64,000 bases of DNA, taken from assembly GCA_021770615.1 (NCBI GenBank), contig JAETQR010000005.1:62001-126000 (forward strand), written 5' to 3'. The stretch's first letter is position 1. Every line of letters starts with the position of its first letter. The position numbers were made by a program, and so were the translations under genes. The notes under the pieces are model-generated. The model saw only the letters and a list, made by a program, of their open reading frames with translations, was not told the DNA's origin and ran no database searches. Of this stretch, positions 35,057 to 44,330 are shown piece by piece. The DNA is from Lachnospiraceae bacterium. Lineage in GTDB: Bacteria > Bacillota_A > Clostridia > Lachnospirales > Lachnospiraceae.

Positions 35057-35878
35057 CAAATACTCCTTTAAATGAAAATGTCTGGTCTTATGTGCCTTAA
35101 ACACCGTTCCGATCTCTTCTCCGTCGATCAGCCGGAGGATATTTTCCATATCGTCTCCATTGATGATCGCCATATCCGTCCCCGCATCATTGGCGATTCC
35201 CGCGGCATAGATCTTAGCGCTCATACCGCCGGTTCCAAGCGTGGTAGAAGGCCCCTTTGCCATCTCGATCAGTTCATCACTGATACTCTCTACATAAGAG
35301 ATAAATTCCGCCTCTTCATTCCGGTTCGGATCATCCGTATAAAGCCCGTCAATATCGCTTAAAAGCACGAGAAGATCCGCCCCGGCAACCGCCGCCACGA
35401 TCGCTGACAACGTATCATTGTCCCCGAAGTCGATCTCGTCCGTCGCCACCGTATCATTTTCATTCACAATGGGAATCGCTCCAAGAGAAAGAAGTTCCTC
35501 AAATGTATTTCTTGCATTGTGCCTGCTCGTGTCATTGACGATCGTAAATTTCGTCATAAGGATCTGCGCAGTAAACTGGTTGTATTCGGAAAATAGTTTC
35601 TGATAAACCGTCATCAGGCGGCTCTGCCCGATCGCCGCACAAGCCTGCTTTAAAGAAATGGTATCTGGCTTATTCTTTAATCCAAGCGATCTTCTTCCCA
35701 CTCCGATCGCACCGGAGGAGACGACAATGATATCTTTTCCCTGATTATGCAGATCCGTAAGTATCCGGATAAATTTCTCCATTTTTACCAGATCAAGGCC
35801 ACCTGTCTCCTCATGGGTAATCGTAGATGTACCCACTTTAAATACGATCCGTCTCTTATCTTTAAAGTTGTTTCTCAT
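35039..35878 (-). CDS. proB: glutamate 5-kinase
   Basis: This 279-residue amino acid kinase performs the first, feedback-controlled step of proline synthesis. It starts MRNNFKDKRRIVFKVGTSTI at 35878 and contains VVSSGAIGVGRRSLGL, IPIVNENDTVATDEI and GTGGMSAKIYAA. It lacks the C-terminal PUA domain of the E. coli enzyme (367 residues), as is common in Clostridia. The start overlaps the preceding flavoprotein gene by 17 bases. Confidence 0.95.
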   Translation of the reverse strand: MRNNFKDKRRIVFKVGTSTITHEETGGLDLVKMEKFIRILTDLHNQGKDIIVVSSGAIGVGRRSLGLKNKPDTISLKQACAAIGQSRLMTVYQKLFSEYNQFTAQILMTKFTIVNDTSRHNARNTFEELLSLGAIPIVNENDTVATDEIDFGDNDTLSAIVAAVAGADLLVLLSDIDGLYTDDPNRNEEAEFISYVESISDELIEMAKGPSTTLGTGGMSAKIYAAGIANDAGTDMAIINGDDMENILRLIDGEEIGTVFKAHKTRHFHLKEYLERKVE

Positions 35879-37523
35879 TCCTCTTTTTGTTCCTTTCGCT
35901 AACGATCTGAACTGCCACCCTGAGACCATCCATGGCCGCTGACATGATCCCACCCGCATATCCGGCCCCCTCCCCACAGGGATAGACACCACCCATGCTC
36001 TCTGACTCAAAATTTTTATCCCTTAAGATCCTGACCGGCGATGACGTCCTCGTCTCCGTACCAAGTAAGAGCGTCTCCGGCCCGTCAAATCCTTTCATCT
36101 TCTGGCCAAACTGTCTCATACCTTCAATAATACCATTTGAGATATAAGAGGGCAATATCTTTTTTACATCTGACAATATAAATTTTCCTTTCACGCATGG
36201 TTCGAACTCTCCCAGTTCTGTCGTGGGCACTCCATTTAAAAAATCTCCAAACCGCTGCACGGGAATCTTTCCGCCTCCGGCATGAAATGTACTCTGCTCC
36301 AGTTTCCTCTGAAACTCCACTCCGGCCAGGACATCTCCACTTCCAAAATCTTTCTCATCGACCGTTACAACGATCGCACTGTTTGCATTTTTTGCATCTC
36401 TGGCATGATCACTCATTCCGTTTACCACTGTGCCACCTGCCTCTGTAGAGGCATTGACCACATAGCCGCCCGGACACATACAAAAGCTGTACACGCCCCT
36501 TCCATCCGAAGTTTTTGCGGTAAGCTTATAATCTGCTGCCGGAAGCCTGTCATCATCCAGCCCATACTGCCTCTCATTGAGCCACTTCTGGGAATGTTCC
36601 ACACGGACTCCGACTGCAAAGGGCTTTGCCTCCATCGACATTCCCTTTTCATACATCCTGGTAAACGTATCCCTGGCGCTATGTCCGATCGCCAGTACAC
36701 ACCGGTCACAAACGATCCGTTTTTCATTCCCCTGTTTATCTGCCGTCTCTACCGCCACGATCTGTCGTTTCTTTGCACCGGACAGCGACTGTCCTTCTTC
36801 CTCTGATACAAACCCGGTAAATCTCGTATGAAACAGGTAGGTTCCTCCCATCTCCTTGATCTTTTCCCGCATGGATATCATAACTCCCCTTAACTCATCT
36901 GTGCCGATATGCGGCTTAGCAAGATAGCGGATCTCTTCCGGGGCGCCATGTTTCACAAAAGTATCAAGGATAAATCTCTTCTTTCCGGTTTTATCCTTTA
37001 CCCCCGTATTCAGTTTGCCATCTGAAAAGGTTCCGGCCCCTCCTTCACCAAAAGACACATTCGTCTCCGGATCCAAAATCCCCTCTTTCCAGAAACGCTC
37101 CACCTTCTCCACTCTCTCCTGCATCGGCGCACCCCGCTCGATGATGATCGGCTTTCTCCCACAAAGAGCGAGAAAATAAGCGCAGAACAGCCCCGCCGGG
37201 CCCGAACCAATGACTACGACCGTTTCATCCGTTTTTCGAAAATGATCCTGTACCGTTTCCATCAGATCCGGCTGGGGATGATACTCTCTCAGATTTTTGT
37301 CTCTGCGGTTTCTATGTAAAAGTGCTCTCTCATCCCTGCATGCAAAGACGACCGAATAATTAAAATATAATTCCGGTTTCTTTCTGGCATCCACACTTTT
37401 GCGCACAATGCGCATCTGCTTTATATCACTCTCATTGATACCAAGCTTACCGGCAAGTTTTCTTTTTAACTCCTCTTGTGTATCTTTTCGATAATCAATT
37501 TTACATTGATCGTACTGCAACAT
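35862..37523 (-). CDS. FAD-dependent dehydrogenase (COG2509 type)
   Basis: This flavoprotein of about 553 residues has the Rossmann motif VVIGSGPAGLFCAYFLA, then GGAGTFSDGKLNTG, a mid-domain AIGHSARDTF and a C-terminal FAD motif GEGAGYAGGIMSAAMDGLRVA. The start is ambiguous: ATGs at 37544, 37529 and 37523 are in frame, and GGAG best fits 37523. It lies between another flavoprotein and proB on one transcript. The substrate is unknown. Confidence 0.88.
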   Translation of the reverse strand: MLQYDQCKIDYRKDTQEELKRKLAGKLGINESDIKQMRIVRKSVDARKKPELYFNYSVVFACRDERALLHRNRRDKNLREYHPQPDLMETVQDHFRKTDETVVVIGSGPAGLFCAYFLALCGRKPIIIERGAPMQERVEKVERFWKEGILDPETNVSFGEGGAGTFSDGKLNTGVKDKTGKKRFILDTFVKHGAPEEIRYLAKPHIGTDELRGVMISMREKIKEMGGTYLFHTRFTGFVSEEEGQSLSGAKKRQIVAVETADKQGNEKRIVCDRCVLAIGHSARDTFTRMYEKGMSMEAKPFAVGVRVEHSQKWLNERQYGLDDDRLPAADYKLTAKTSDGRGVYSFCMCPGGYVVNASTEAGGTVVNGMSDHARDAKNANSAIVVTVDEKDFGSGDVLAGVEFQRKLEQSTFHAGGGKIPVQRFGDFLNGVPTTELGEFEPCVKGKFILSDVKKILPSYISNGIIEGMRQFGQKMKGFDGPETLLLGTETRTSSPVRILRDKNFESESMGGVYPCGEGAGYAGGIMSAAMDGLRVAVQIVSERNKKRNEKQL

Positions 37524-37556
37524 TGTCATCATTCTCCATTCCATGATCTGATCGCA

Positions 37557-38729
37557 TTACCCGATCGCTTTGGCACACAAATATGCTGTTGCCCAGGCGA
37601 AATGCAGATTGTATCCGCCGCATATTCCATCGACATCGACCAGCTCGCCCAGCAAAAAAAGATTTTTATGGATCCGGGACTGCATCGTGGCCGGATCGAT
37701 TTCCTCTGCCGGCACGCCTCCCGCTGTAACCTGCGCTCTTTCTAATCCAAATGTATCCGTGATAACCACTTCATAATTTTTTAAAAGGCGGGCGGTCTTC
37801 TCCGGCTCTCCGGCTCTTTTTCGGATGACCGGAACCCATTTTCGATTGACAAGTCCCTGCAATTTTGCGACTCCATGCTCCAGAATCCATTTCGTCAGTT
37901 CCTCTTCTTTTCTCTCCGGAAAAAAATCAATCCCACACCGTACCTCTCTTCCCGCAGAAAGTTCTTTGGCAGCAAGACGGCAGAGCTGAAAAACAGGTAT
38001 CCCGGAAATCCCATCTTTTACGATCTGGATCTCACCGGATTCACTTTTTATAAAACGCCCTTCGGAATAAAGGGAAATCTTCCCCTGCATCCTGACACCC
38101 GAAAGCTTACTCCACTCATCTCCTGCTGCCTTTAGTCCGGTCAGTCCCGGAAAAATTTCCGTCACATGATGGAAAAGACTACGGCAGAGCTTATACCCGC
38201 TTCCATCTCCTCCAAGCTCTGCGCACGCTTTTCCACCGGTGGCCAGAATCAATCTGTCACAGGAAAAGCAAATATTATTTTTACATACGATCTCATATTT
38301 TCCGTTTTCACTCTGGTTCTTTCTATGTACGATCCGGGACACCTTTGTGTCAAATAAAAACCGGACGCCTGCCTCCCTGCACGATGCTTCCAGTAATTCT
38401 ACAACAGTAGATGCTTGTCCGCTCTGCGGATAACAATACCCATCCCTCTCCCGGTGGTAAATACCGATTTCTTCAAATAACCGGATCGCATCCTCTGCAT
38501 GAAAACCTCCCAGAACTTCTTCGATAAATTTCTGTTCTGCGTAATAACATTCCGGAACCATATAACGGTTTGTAAAATTACATCTTCCGTTTCCGGTTGC
38601 TAAAAGCTTTCTGCCAGCCGAAGTGTTCTTTTCGATCAAAAAGACCTCATGTCCGTTCCGTCCAAGAAGAAAACCACACATAAGTCCCGCCGCTCCTGCG
38701 CCTGCGATTATGATCTCGTGATGCTCCAT
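37557..38729 (-). CDS. HI0933/YhiN-like flavoprotein
   Basis: This 390-residue FAD protein of the HI0933/BaiN group starts MEHHEIIIAGAGAAGLMCGFLLG at 38729 behind GAGG. Signatures: AGRKLLATGNGRCNFTN, LILATGGKACAELGGDGSGY and a C-terminal GELVDVDGICGGYNLHFAWATAYLC. The family is widespread and includes BaiN, a proposed bile-acid reductase; that activity should not be assumed here. It lies 33 bases upstream of the next flavoprotein gene. Confidence 0.9.
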   Translation of the reverse strand: MEHHEIIIAGAGAAGLMCGFLLGRNGHEVFLIEKNTSAGRKLLATGNGRCNFTNRYMVPECYYAEQKFIEEVLGGFHAEDAIRLFEEIGIYHRERDGYCYPQSGQASTVVELLEASCREAGVRFLFDTKVSRIVHRKNQSENGKYEIVCKNNICFSCDRLILATGGKACAELGGDGSGYKLCRSLFHHVTEIFPGLTGLKAAGDEWSKLSGVRMQGKISLYSEGRFIKSESGEIQIVKDGISGIPVFQLCRLAAKELSAGREVRCGIDFFPERKEEELTKWILEHGVAKLQGLVNRKWVPVIRKRAGEPEKTARLLKNYEVVITDTFGLERAQVTAGGVPAEEIDPATMQSRIHKNLFLLGELVDVDGICGGYNLHFAWATAYLCAKAIG

Positions 38730-38853
38730 ATCTTTCCTCATTTCTGCGCTGCTTCCCAGTTCAACACTGCCACATCGACCCCTGTTCCGTCTTGTATTGT
38801 TGAACTTCGTATAAAAAACTAAAACACATATAGTATAACACACTCCCGCCCAA

Positions 38854-39444
38854 TTAACTAGATAAATTCTCCAGTACGGAATACAATTCTTTCTCATCCT
38901 TCACAAAATACCCCTCTAACAACATTTCCCTCTCGTTTTCCAGAAGGACGTCTCCCCGGATTCCGGTATATTCATACGGAGTCACCATATCATTATGAAA
39001 AATAACAACTTCCTCATTTTCCAGTTTCAGAAAAAATCCCTTTTCTTCCTCTTCTCCTGAATAGGTCTCCCGCACCACGATCTTGTCCTTTGAAAAAGAA
39101 ATAAGTTCAAGGCTATCCGGTTCCTCCACAGACTTATTTTCCGAGAGGGTCTGGTTGTACTCTGTAATATAATCTTCTACCTCTTCTCTTGTCTTTCCGG
39201 CCAGCTCAGCAGGCACTGTTTCCTCTTCACTTGTAACTACACCTGTAGTCCCATCGTAGCTTTCCACCACGTATTTCATAGAGTCATTGACTCGCAGTTC
39301 CTTTACCGTATCCACCGTATGGGTTTCTTCTTCCCGTCCCTCTTCATAATCATTGTCATATGACTTATAGCTCAGAAAAAAGACAAGTGTAAAAATCGTT
39401 CCTATGATAAAAAAACTGCTCATAAACAGATATCTCTTTCTCAT
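38854..39444 (-). CDS. BofC C-terminal-domain-like exported protein
   Basis: This 196-residue protein has one N-terminal membrane anchor (residues 7-25) and an extracytoplasmic domain. The C-terminus LLENEREMLLEGYFVKDEKELYSVLENLSS fits the BofC C-terminal domain. In Bacillus BofC acts between the spore membranes to restrain SpoIVB and sigma-K activation. The N-terminal BofC domain is not evident, so a related but different role is possible. Confidence 0.65.
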   Translation of the reverse strand: MRKRYLFMSSFFIIGTIFTLVFFLSYKSYDNDYEEGREEETHTVDTVKELRVNDSMKYVVESYDGTTGVVTSEEETVPAELAGKTREEVEDYITEYNQTLSENKSVEEPDSLELISFSKDKIVVRETYSGEEEEKGFFLKLENEEVVIFHNDMVTPYEYTGIRGDVLLENEREMLLEGYFVKDEKELYSVLENLSS

Positions 39445-39519
39445 GCAGATTCCTCCCGAAAAAGTTATATCCGTATTATGAACAGTTTTTGTGTATTCTA
39501 TTCCTGACGTATACAGAAA

Positions 39520-40734
39520 TCAGTTCATGACACGTCCAATCTTGACTGGCCGTCTGTAGTAAGCGTTTGAAATCTTGATCCCATCACTCGGATTACTTGC
39601 ATGAATAACAAGTCCGCTTCCAATATACATCGCCACATGGTTAATCCTGCTGCCATTACTATAGAAGAACAAATCTCCCGGTTTCGGCGAAGAAACACTT
39701 CTTGTCACACCAGCCTGTGCCGCCGCATTGTGAGGAAGGGAATGTCCGTATTTTGCATAAAGGCTCATCGTAAATCCGGAACAGTCTGTACCGCCGGTAA
39801 GACTTGAACCGCCCCATACATAACGGTTTCCTAAAAACTGTTTTGCATACTCTACGATCGATGCCTGACTTGAAGATACCCCGTCTGACTCACTGGCAGA
39901 AAGCGTACCGACTTTGACTGCCCTTTTCAGGGAATAATGCTCTGTGATATATTCTTTTGCCACAAACGCATACTCGTTATCGACCGTAATACAAATCCAG
40001 TTCGCGAGGTCTGCCTCGATCGCCTCCATACCACCGGCACGTTTGATCGCTTCTTTCGATATATCCTGCTTCTTAATGATCTTATTTACAAAATTCATCG
40101 TGATATTCTGTTTGCGGATGACAAATTCCTCTCCCTCAGATACAACAGAATAAATCGGCGCATCCGTCGTAGGAAGTGCTCTTACTCTAAGAGAATTTGT
40201 ATTGATCTCCACACACTCACGGCCTACTTTTGTCGCAAGCTTCTCTGCTTTTTCATCCGTTACGATATATTTCGCCTTTACCCATCCGGTCACGTTTCCG
40301 GAAACCATCTTTGCCCATCCATCTTTCACTTTATAGATGTGGCATCCGGCATTTTTCGTCATCTTACCGACGATCTTCGCACTCTCAGAAGGTTTCTTCC
40401 TGACATTCAGATAAGTATCTACCTTACTTGCAATACCAAGTCTGCTGTAATTCAGATTGAGCTTTACATGCTCGTCTTCTTCCTGTTCAGACTCAGGTGC
40501 AGGTGTCACTTCCGGCTGTACCGGCGCCTCTGTAACGGCCGCATCTACCGCCTGCTGCGATACGGTCCCATTTGCAACATTCTCACAATATTCCTCAACA
40601 ACTACATTAGCTCCGGCAATCGGCTCCTCCGATGCAACCTTAAGGATCGCAGCCTTTACCGGAATCGAAAGGATCCCGGCAGCAACGATGCCTGCTACTG
40701 CAAATTTCACGTATCTTTTATTTAATATCTTCAT
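39520..40734 (-). CDS. NlpC/P60 peptidoglycan endopeptidase with SH3 domains
   Basis: This 404-residue secreted hydrolase starts MKILNKRYVKF at 40734 behind GGAGAGGG. The signal peptide extends to about residue 22. Then come an acidic Pro/Glu linker, SH3b domains (RLGIASKVDTYLNVRKKPSE and NTNSLRVRALPTTDAPIYS), and a C-terminal NlpC/P60 domain with Cys in GGTDCSGFTMSLY and His in NHVAMYIGSG. It should cleave stem peptides during growth. A consensus sigma-A promoter and two GTTACATTTATT repeats lie upstream. Confidence 0.93.
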   Translation of the reverse strand: MKILNKRYVKFAVAGIVAAGILSIPVKAAILKVASEEPIAGANVVVEEYCENVANGTVSQQAVDAAVTEAPVQPEVTPAPESEQEEDEHVKLNLNYSRLGIASKVDTYLNVRKKPSESAKIVGKMTKNAGCHIYKVKDGWAKMVSGNVTGWVKAKYIVTDEKAEKLATKVGRECVEINTNSLRVRALPTTDAPIYSVVSEGEEFVIRKQNITMNFVNKIIKKQDISKEAIKRAGGMEAIEADLANWICITVDNEYAFVAKEYITEHYSLKRAVKVGTLSASESDGVSSSQASIVEYAKQFLGNRYVWGGSSLTGGTDCSGFTMSLYAKYGHSLPHNAAAQAGVTRSVSSPKPGDLFFYSNGSRINHVAMYIGSGLVIHASNPSDGIKISNAYYRRPVKIGRVMN

Positions 40735-40774
40735 CTTTACTACCCTCTCCAAAATTAATAGCTGTATAGTTACT

Positions 40775-40806
40775 GTTACATTTATTACGATTTTGTTACA
40801 TTTATT
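40775..40806 (-). promoter_or_regulatory. direct repeats in the nlpC leader
   Basis: GTTACATTTATT occurs at 40775-40786 and 40795-40806 (plus strand), 20 bases apart, with ATTACG between. On the minus strand TGTAAC-N5-CGTAAT is one base from a WalR-like TGTWAH-N5-TGTWAH box. It lies downstream of the -10. Confidence 0.4.
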
Positions 40807-40813
40807 TAATAAG

Positions 40814-40842
40814 ATTATAACAATACAAATACAGGTTGTCAA
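40814..40842 (-). promoter_or_regulatory. consensus promoter of the NlpC/P60 gene
   Basis: On the minus strand TTGACA (40842-40837), a 17-base spacer and TATAAT (40819-40814): a perfect sigma-A consensus. Confidence 0.9.
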
Positions 40843-40946
40843 GGGTCTATGCGGTTTTTGGTAAAAATTTCCCCTTTTTTTAATTTTCCTGTTACACGAT
40901 GATACCACAACTGTCTCAATAACCAGCCCGGCATCTTATTAAATTT

Positions 40947-42170
40947 CTAACTCGATGGTGTCAGCAAGTCTCTCGTCAGTATGTGACTATTTTCAATAAA
41001 ATCTTCCACCGTCTGAAATCCAAGCCGTTCGATCAGATCGAGCACATACGGATTCTCACCCGGTGTTCTGTATTTTGCTTTTTCAGCATAAAGGTCTACC
41101 AGTTTTGTCGCCTCTTCTGTGTCGATATTCCTTTTTGGTCCTCCTACGCACCCTCCTGCACACGCCATCCCTTCAAAAAAATTTCCATCTACATGCCCCT
41201 CTAAAATTTCCTGAAGCATCTTTTTGCACTCCGGCACACCACAGGCACAAACAGGAACTACCTCATATTTAGGATCAATGCTGTCCACACATTCTTTCAC
41301 CGCACAGCTCACACCGCCTGTTCTCGCATACATCCTTCCCGCAGCAGCCGAATGCTCATTTACATCCTCTTCCATATGGGCAAAATCCACTTCCAGTGCA
41401 TCAAAAATATCCTGAAGTTCCTGAAAGGTCAGCACACAGTCGATATCCCCGACAAGATCCGATTCCCGGATCTCTGCTTTTTTTGCCATACACGGGCCGA
41501 TAAAAATCGTCCGGCAGCCCTCATGGAGTTCTTTGGCGATCCTTCCGCAGGCGATCATCGGTGATACCGCCGCAGGCAGATGCCCCGCAATCTTTTTAAA
41601 ATCCTTACGGATCATGGAAATCCAGATTGGGCAGCAACAGCTCGTAAGCTGAAATCCCTCTTTGTTTTCCATGTTGGTACAAAACTCCAGCGCCTCCTTA
41701 AGCGTTAAAATATCTGCAAAGGCAGCCACTTCGATCATCCCTGTAAATCCCATTCCTTTTAGCGCACTTCTTATCTTATCCGGCGTCGCCTCACTTCCAA
41801 ACTGACCGATATAAGCCGGAGCCATAAGCGCATATACCGGCTTGTCCGATGTTTTTAATATCTCCACTGCCTTTACCGCATCGTGGCTGAATGTAAGATT
41901 TTTTGCCTCACAAGCTTCGATACACTTTGTGCAGCCCACACAGTTCTCCGGATTTAATGTCACTTTCCCATCCCGGATCTCCAATGCCTGAAACATGCAT
42001 GCTGTCACACATTTGGCGTCGCTGCAGTCACACGGCTCATTTTTCCAGACAAGCGGATACTTCTCGGGATGCAGCAGACAATCCAGTTTTTTTCTCGAAA
42101 AATTTCCTTTTGTTTCCTTCCCATTTAACCGGTCCTTTAACACCCGTCGGTACAAATCTTCAAAAGTCAT
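40947..42170 (-). CDS. [FeFe]-hydrogenase-like iron-sulfur protein
   Basis: This 407-residue cytoplasmic protein has an N-terminal ferredoxin-like part (CDCSDAKCVTAC and CVGCTKCIEAC, about residues 48-90) and an [FeFe]-hydrogenase large-subunit domain. The H-cluster motifs are present in variant form: L1 TSCCCPIW, L2 GPCMAKKAE (usual MPC) and L3 EGMACAGGCVGGP (usual GGG). These variants resemble group B / M2-type clostridial hydrogenases, whose role is not settled. AAGGAAGG precedes ATG 42170. No maturase or partner gene adjoins it. Confidence 0.88.
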   Translation of the reverse strand: MTFEDLYRRVLKDRLNGKETKGNFSRKKLDCLLHPEKYPLVWKNEPCDCSDAKCVTACMFQALEIRDGKVTLNPENCVGCTKCIEACEAKNLTFSHDAVKAVEILKTSDKPVYALMAPAYIGQFGSEATPDKIRSALKGMGFTGMIEVAAFADILTLKEALEFCTNMENKEGFQLTSCCCPIWISMIRKDFKKIAGHLPAAVSPMIACGRIAKELHEGCRTIFIGPCMAKKAEIRESDLVGDIDCVLTFQELQDIFDALEVDFAHMEEDVNEHSAAAGRMYARTGGVSCAVKECVDSIDPKYEVVPVCACGVPECKKMLQEILEGHVDGNFFEGMACAGGCVGGPKRNIDTEEATKLVDLYAEKAKYRTPGENPYVLDLIERLGFQTVEDFIENSHILTRDLLTPSS

Positions 42171-42247
42171 ATCTGTCCTTCCTTTTCTGCATATCTTTTT
42201 TATCTTAGTATGGTTAGGGTGGCAAAAGCTCCTTGTTTTTTAATGTG

Positions 42248-42414
42248 CTGGCAATATGCACAAAAAACAATATCTTCGCAGCCAGATGCACAAACCATTC
42301 CGCAGAGCCTAGGGCGTGGGAATCGTGTTCAGCAAAGGCTTCCACGATTCCCTGAGTCTCTGCTCCATCGTGCATAATGCTGCTCATCTTATTGTTTTTT
42401 GTGCATATTGCCAG
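42248..42414. repeat. 167-base long-hairpin element
   Basis: The arm 42248-42272 (CTGGCAATATGCACAAAAAA..) is perfectly complementary to 42390-42414 over 25 bases. Inside, further pairs follow in nested order: GCAG/CTGC, ATGCAC/GTGCAT, GCAGAG/CTCTGC and GGGAATCGTG/CACGATTCCC. The architecture is like the 20768 and 42516 elements but the sequence differs. No gene is in it. Confidence 0.85.
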
Positions 42415-42515
42415 ACCCCTTAATGAAAAAGGGTTCTTGACACCCATTCTTAGTATCTAAAAAAACAAAATGTTTATACAAAAAAAAATCAGGTGGCAAA
42501 AGCCCTTTTATTCCA

Positions 42516-42775
42516 CCAAAATCAATTTTTAGCGATCAAACCTTTATGAGCACAATGAATCTTGTACAACAGCGCAAATATTTCCTGATGAGGACCACAT
42601 AAACGTGTCGGTCCTTAGGCTGCGTACAAGGTGCCTTGCACCTTGCAGCCTTTGTACCGTTACATGTTTATCTAAGCGAAAGCGGGTCCGAATCAGGAAA
42701 TATTTGCGCTGTTGTACGAAGTTTTATCAGTTCTCCATCAAATTGAAGTCACTAAAATTAATTTCCGTGAAGCAA
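42516..42775. repeat. long-hairpin element, copy 2 (about 260 bases)
   Basis: The core 42580-42701 is about 95% identical to 20832-20954 and carries the same internal loops and cap. The arm outside the core, GTACAACAGCGCAAAT, differs from copy 1 yet is perfectly complementary to its partner ATTTGCGCTGTTGTAC. Looser outer arms keep the AATTTTTAG / CTAAAATT ends. It lies just after the spoIVA stop codon (42787). Confidence 0.85.
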
Positions 42776-42786
42776 AAGCCCTTTTG

Positions 42787-44265
42787 TTAAATAATAATGC
42801 AGACAAGTCCCCCATTGGAATCGTTTACCACCTTCTGGATCGTATCCTGAAGTTTCACCTGACTCTCCTCTGTCAGACGGTTGACTTTGTTCATGATTCC
42901 ATCATCTACAAGCTGCCGGATCGTCTTCCCAAAAATATTTGTGTCAAAAATTCCATCCGGATTTTCTTTACTATTCGATTCAATATATTCGATCAGATCT
43001 TTTGCCTGCTCTTCGCTCCCGACGATCGGTGCAATCTCAGTCTCGATATTTGCCTGTATCAAATGAAGTGACGGACACACCGCTTTGATCTTCACACCAT
43101 ATTTATTTCCATGCTTGATCAGCTCCGGATCTGCGATCTCGATTTCTTCCATCGTCGGCGTTACGATCCCGTATCCTTTTCCTTTTACCTGCTCACAAGC
43201 TGTGCCGATCGACTCAAATTCCGCCCGTTTTCCGGCCAGCTCCTTTAATGTAGCGATCAACTCATACTCTCCTGTGATCGGCGTCCCGATCATATCGCTT
43301 AATATTTCATAATAATAATGCTCTTCAAACTCAACGGAAATATTCACCTGCCCGTTTTCCATCTGCTTATCCTGTATGTATGCGCCCTTGATATAATCGG
43401 CATCCAGACTAAGGCTTTCTTTCGTCACATCCTTCATGACTTTCATATTCAAAAGCATTTCCCGGCACTGCTCCAGAAGGTCTTTTTTCAGCCAGTGATC
43501 CCTGTCAAGAAACTCCACCCACTTTGGCAGAAAGAAATTAATTCTTCCGATTGGAAAATCCGATAAGATCGTCTCCATAATAAGATACACATCCTCCTTT
43601 TTTAACTTCTTGCAGTTCAGCGGCAGAACACTCATGCCATATTTTATTTCCATTTCTTCTGCCAGATTTCTTGTGGCATCTGAGTGGGGATTTATCGTAT
43701 TTAATATGATGATCGTTGGCTTGCCCGACTTTTTACACTCGGAAACGGTCTGTTCCTCTCCTTCGATATACTGTTCCCTCGATAATTCCGTAAAACTTCC
43801 GTCTGTTGTCACAATAACGCCAATATTAGAATGTTCATTGATCACTTTTCTCGTCCCAAGCTCTGCTGCCTTTGTAAATGGAATCTCATGGGGCGACCAC
43901 GGCGTTTTTACAAGCCTTTCCTTTTCTTCCTCCATATAACCAACCGCATCCTTAACGACAAATCCCACGCAGTCGATCAGACGGATCCGCCCACTGGCGC
44001 CACTTGGAAGCGTAATAACGGCCCCATCCTTTGGTATAAATTTGGGTTCTGTCGTCATGATCGTCTTTCCGTCCGAAGACTGCGGAAGCTCATCGATCGT
44101 CCTTCGCCGCTCTCCCTCATCCTGCAATTCCGGAATGACCATGATCTCCATAAAATTTTTTATAAATGTACTTTTTCCCGTTCTGACCGGCCCCACAACT
44201 CCCAGATATATTTCTCCGCCAGTTCTTTTGTTTATATCTTCGTACACATTATATCCACTGTCCAT
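42787..44265 (-). CDS. spoIVA: stage IV sporulation protein A
   Basis: This 492-residue SpoIVA is the ATP-driven scaffold of the spore coat on the mother-cell side of the forespore membrane. It has YLGVVGPVRTGKSTFIKNFME (Walker A, residues about 24-32), IRLIDCVGFVVKDAVGY and the C-terminal VNDSNGGLVCIII. Full length. The start context is unusual: the Shine-Dalgarno AAGGGGG is the 3' arm of a hairpin and its T8 tract is the spacer to ATG 44265. A sigma-E promoter overlaps the other arm. Confidence 0.97.
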   Translation of the reverse strand: MDSGYNVYEDINKRTGGEIYLGVVGPVRTGKSTFIKNFMEIMVIPELQDEGERRRTIDELPQSSDGKTIMTTEPKFIPKDGAVITLPSGASGRIRLIDCVGFVVKDAVGYMEEEKERLVKTPWSPHEIPFTKAAELGTRKVINEHSNIGVIVTTDGSFTELSREQYIEGEEQTVSECKKSGKPTIIILNTINPHSDATRNLAEEMEIKYGMSVLPLNCKKLKKEDVYLIMETILSDFPIGRINFFLPKWVEFLDRDHWLKKDLLEQCREMLLNMKVMKDVTKESLSLDADYIKGAYIQDKQMENGQVNISVEFEEHYYYEILSDMIGTPITGEYELIATLKELAGKRAEFESIGTACEQVKGKGYGIVTPTMEEIEIADPELIKHGNKYGVKIKAVCPSLHLIQANIETEIAPIVGSEEQAKDLIEYIESNSKENPDGIFDTNIFGKTIRQLVDDGIMNKVNRLTEESQVKLQDTIQKVVNDSNGGLVCIII

Positions 44266-44308
44266 AAAAAAAACCCCCTTGCTAAACTGTTAAAGTATAT
44301 GCAAGGGG
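44266..44308 (-). terminator. terminator of the BspA gene overlapping the spoIVA ribosome binding site
   Basis: On the minus strand CCCCTTGC (44308-44301) pairs with GCAAGGGG (44282-44275), followed by G and T8 (44273-44266), and then directly the spoIVA ATG. Confidence 0.75.
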
Positions 44309-44322
44309 ATTTTCCCATATTC
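44294..44322 (-). promoter_or_regulatory. sigma-E promoter of spoIVA
   Basis: GAATATG (44322-44316) fits the sigma-E -35 KMATATT at 6 of 7. After 14 bases CATATACT (44301-44294) fits the -10 CATACANT at 7 of 8. The predicted start (about 44287) lies downstream of the 5' arm of the hairpin. Confidence 0.75.
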
Positions 44323-44330
44323 CAAAAACC

